From assembly GCA_023488945.1 (NCBI GenBank), contig JAMDBZ010000068.1, positions 1 through 6,417 of the forward strand: a stretch of DNA of 6,417 nt. Reading direction: 5' to 3'. Positions 6,027-6,417 of this stretch are shown in pieces (the stretch's first letter is position 1; every line of letters begins with the position of its first letter). The notes under the pieces are model-generated. The model did not search any database, was not told where the DNA came from, and was given only the letters and a program-made list of their open reading frames with translations. Made by a program: the position numbers and the translations under genes. Source of the stretch: Deltaproteobacteria bacterium (GTDB lineage Bacteria > Desulfobacterota_E > Deferrimicrobia > Deferrimicrobiales > Deferrimicrobiaceae).

Positions 6027-6417
6027 GAGATCTCCGTGCCCGGCCTGCTCGACCTGTCCCCCGCGGGGCTCGTCGTCTCGCCGGGGCCCGGCGGACCCGA
6101 CGACGCCGGGATCTCGATGGATGCGATCCGGGCGCTTTCGGGACGGGTCCCGGTCCTGGGGGTCTGCCTCGGGCACCAGTGCATCGGGCAGGCGTTCGGC
6201 GGGAAGGTCGTCCACGCGCGCGCGCTGATGCACGGGAAGACGTCCCGGATCCGGCACACGGGAAAGGGGATCTTCTCTCTCCTCGAGAATCGATCGGGCG
6301 GCGGGATGGAAAGGAGCGGCCGTGATCGCGGTCATCGACAACTACGACTCCTTCACCTACAACCTTGTCCAGTACCTGGGCGAGCTGGGGGCCGACGTGA
6401 CGGTCTTCCGGAACGAC
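5931..6417 (+). CDS. trpG: Anthranilate synthase component II (glutamine amidotransferase), broken at 6291
   Basis: Class I glutamine amidotransferase subunit that releases ammonia for TrpE. Start is GTG, overlapping the trpE stop (GTGA), with AAAGGAG at 5919-5925 five bases upstream. The first 120 codons (5931-6290) are good family sequence: [18 protein letters not shown], the oxyanion segment [11 protein letters not shown] (50-60), the nucleophile Cys79 in GVCLGHQ, and [15 protein letters not shown] (101-115). After Asn120, just before the point where relatives usually continue with a Pro-Phe...RYHSL segment, the sequence switches to a second copy of the trpE/trpG junction read in another frame. 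The following residues ([13 protein letters not shown]...) are not TrpG. The frame stays open to the window edge with no stop. The catalytic His and Glu of the usual HPE motif are therefore missing here. The same family serves as PabA, and one protein can serve both pathways; adjacency to trpE favours trpG. The interruption may be an assembly error rather than a real mutation. Confidence 0.85.
   Translation, partial: MIAVIDNYDSFTYNLVQYLGELGADVTVFRNDEISVPGLLDLSPAGLVVSPGPGGPDDAGISMDAIRALSGRVPVLGVCLGHQCIGQAFGGKVVHARALMHGKTSRIRHTGKGIFSLLENRSGGGMERSGRDRGHRQLRLLHLQPCPVPGRAGGRRDGLPER
6291..6417 (+). repeat. 127-bp direct repeat, copy 2, ending exactly at the window edge
   Basis: Exact second copy of 5900-6026, offset by 391 bases. 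It re-creates the trpE tail (ending at a stop at 6323-6325), the same ribosome-binding site, and a second trpG start (GTG at 6322). The 32 codons that follow, to the window edge, read [18 protein letters not shown] and onward. It begins on a trpG codon boundary after Asn120. Because it has no sequence beyond the repeat, it could be an assembler overlap or the start of a real tandem duplicate whose second trpG copy would be complete. Confidence 0.99.

Noticed and set aside
4441..6290. Assignment of the pair as pabB/pabA (aminodeoxychorismate synthase)
   Set aside because: The first subunit carries the LLES and NPSPYM tryptophan-site motifs of TrpE and is full TrpE length. A dual-use amidotransferase remains possible but does not change the main call.
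5915..6325. A 136-codon + strand open frame over trpG
   Set aside because: It is an out-of-frame reading of trpG that ends only because the repeated trpE stop codon reappears at 6323-6325. Its final residues are just the trpE tail.

Overview
This is a GC-rich (about two-thirds G+C by eye) bacterial chromosomal segment with ordinary housekeeping content. All convincing genes lie on the + strand. The gene families (GAF-GAF-GGDEF cyclase, small cold-shock protein, ArgRS, SPOR protein, TrpE/TrpG) and the strong G/C third-position bias suggest a GC-rich, Gram-negative, deltaproteobacterial-type organism. That placement is inferred from general resemblance, not from a marker search. The gene starting 5 bases from one edge and an artefact-like repeat at the other suggest the window may be a whole metagenomic contig.

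Layout: 6-1607 encodes a soluble diguanylate cyclase with two divergent GAF-like sensor regions. A short intergenic stretch of about 120 bp carries a candidate promoter for a 69-residue cold-shock protein (1727-1936). That gene is followed by an 18-nt perfect palindrome and a clear intrinsic terminator (1973-1995). A second candidate promoter (around 2029-2058) then starts a tightly packed run: argS (2099-3763), a membrane-anchored SPOR-domain protein (3760-4434), trpE (4441-5934) and trpG (from 5931). Spacing in this run is a 4-base overlap, a 6-base gap and a 4-base overlap, so argS, the SPOR gene, trpE and trpG probably share one transcript. It joins arginyl-tRNA charging, an envelope/division-type protein and the first step of tryptophan synthesis. 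No attenuator, T-box or leader peptide fits in the 6 bases before trpE. The TrpE sequence keeps the residues associated with tryptophan feedback inhibition.

The most notable observation is at the right edge. The last 127 bases (6291-6417) are an exact copy of 5900-6026, covering the end of trpE and the start of trpG. This copy interrupts trpG after codon 120, before its catalytic His and Glu. The repeat stops exactly at the window end and its length equals a commonly used maximum k-mer size, so an assembly-graph artefact is the leading explanation. A real 391-bp tandem duplication cannot be excluded from sequence alone. I found no CRISPR array, mobile element, tRNA/rRNA gene or convincing undescribed system.
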